Of a DNA stretch of 5,244 nucleotides, positions 5,222-5,244 are shown piece by piece. The stretch covers positions 1-5,244 of the forward strand of contig JBJXGF010000403.1 of NCBI GenBank assembly GCA_046153015.1, in the 5' to 3' direction. The notes below the pieces were generated by a model, which did not search any database, was not told the origin of the DNA, and worked only from the letters and a program-made list of their open reading frames with translations. Numbering within the stretch: position 1 is the first letter of the stretch; the number at the start of each line of letters is the position of its first letter. This DNA is from JBJXGF01 sp046153015. GTDB taxonomy: Bacteria; Actinomycetota; Acidimicrobiia; Acidimicrobiales; CAIXPF01. The position numbers and the translations under genes were made by a program.

Positions 5222-5244
5222 CCCCCCCGGCCGACGGGGTGTGG

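Overview
The window is very GC-rich (around 70% or more by eye). Coding is dense and third positions are almost all G or C. GTG is used as a start next to ATG. Two genes carry a TAG-type -10 hexamer only 6-7 bases before the start codon, with no good Shine-Dalgarno sequence, which is the usual look of leaderless genes in Actinobacteria. Together with the protein types, this suggests a high-GC actinobacterium, possibly an Acidimicrobiia-like lineage. The class-level guess is inference.

Layout from left to right. A minus-strand FAD-dependent amine/amino-acid oxidase-like gene (start 1248) runs off the left edge and lacks its C-terminal end. Across a 77-base divergent spacer lies a plus-strand MFS transporter of the monocarboxylate/oxalate-formate type (1326-2552). 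It converges, with a 32-base gap, on a minus-strand VOC (glyoxalase/dioxygenase-fold) metalloenzyme gene (2585-3139). That gene is divergent from a plus-strand amidohydrolase-2 family metal-dependent hydrolase (3275-4450); the 135-base spacer holds two dyad symmetries and both promoters. A strong GC hairpin follows the amidohydrolase. The last gene is a complete iron superoxide dismutase (4611-5189), with its own promoter-like hexamer, a purine-rich repeat leader and a terminator-like hairpin after the stop.

How the genes work together: the arrangement is two divergent pairs plus one stand-alone gene, not a single operon. The oxidase/transporter pair could serve uptake and oxidation of a small amine or carboxylate. 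The VOC/amidohydrolase pair could act in breakdown of an unknown carboxylated or aromatic compound. FAD oxidases release hydrogen peroxide, but SOD removes superoxide, so a direct functional link to the SOD is not implied. No regulator gene, RNA gene, insertion sequence or CRISPR array is visible. No gap between genes exceeds 300 bases. I see no evidence for a novel multi-gene system; the points worth checking are regulatory (leaderless starts, dyads, the SOD leader) and the origin of the proteobacterial-looking SOD.
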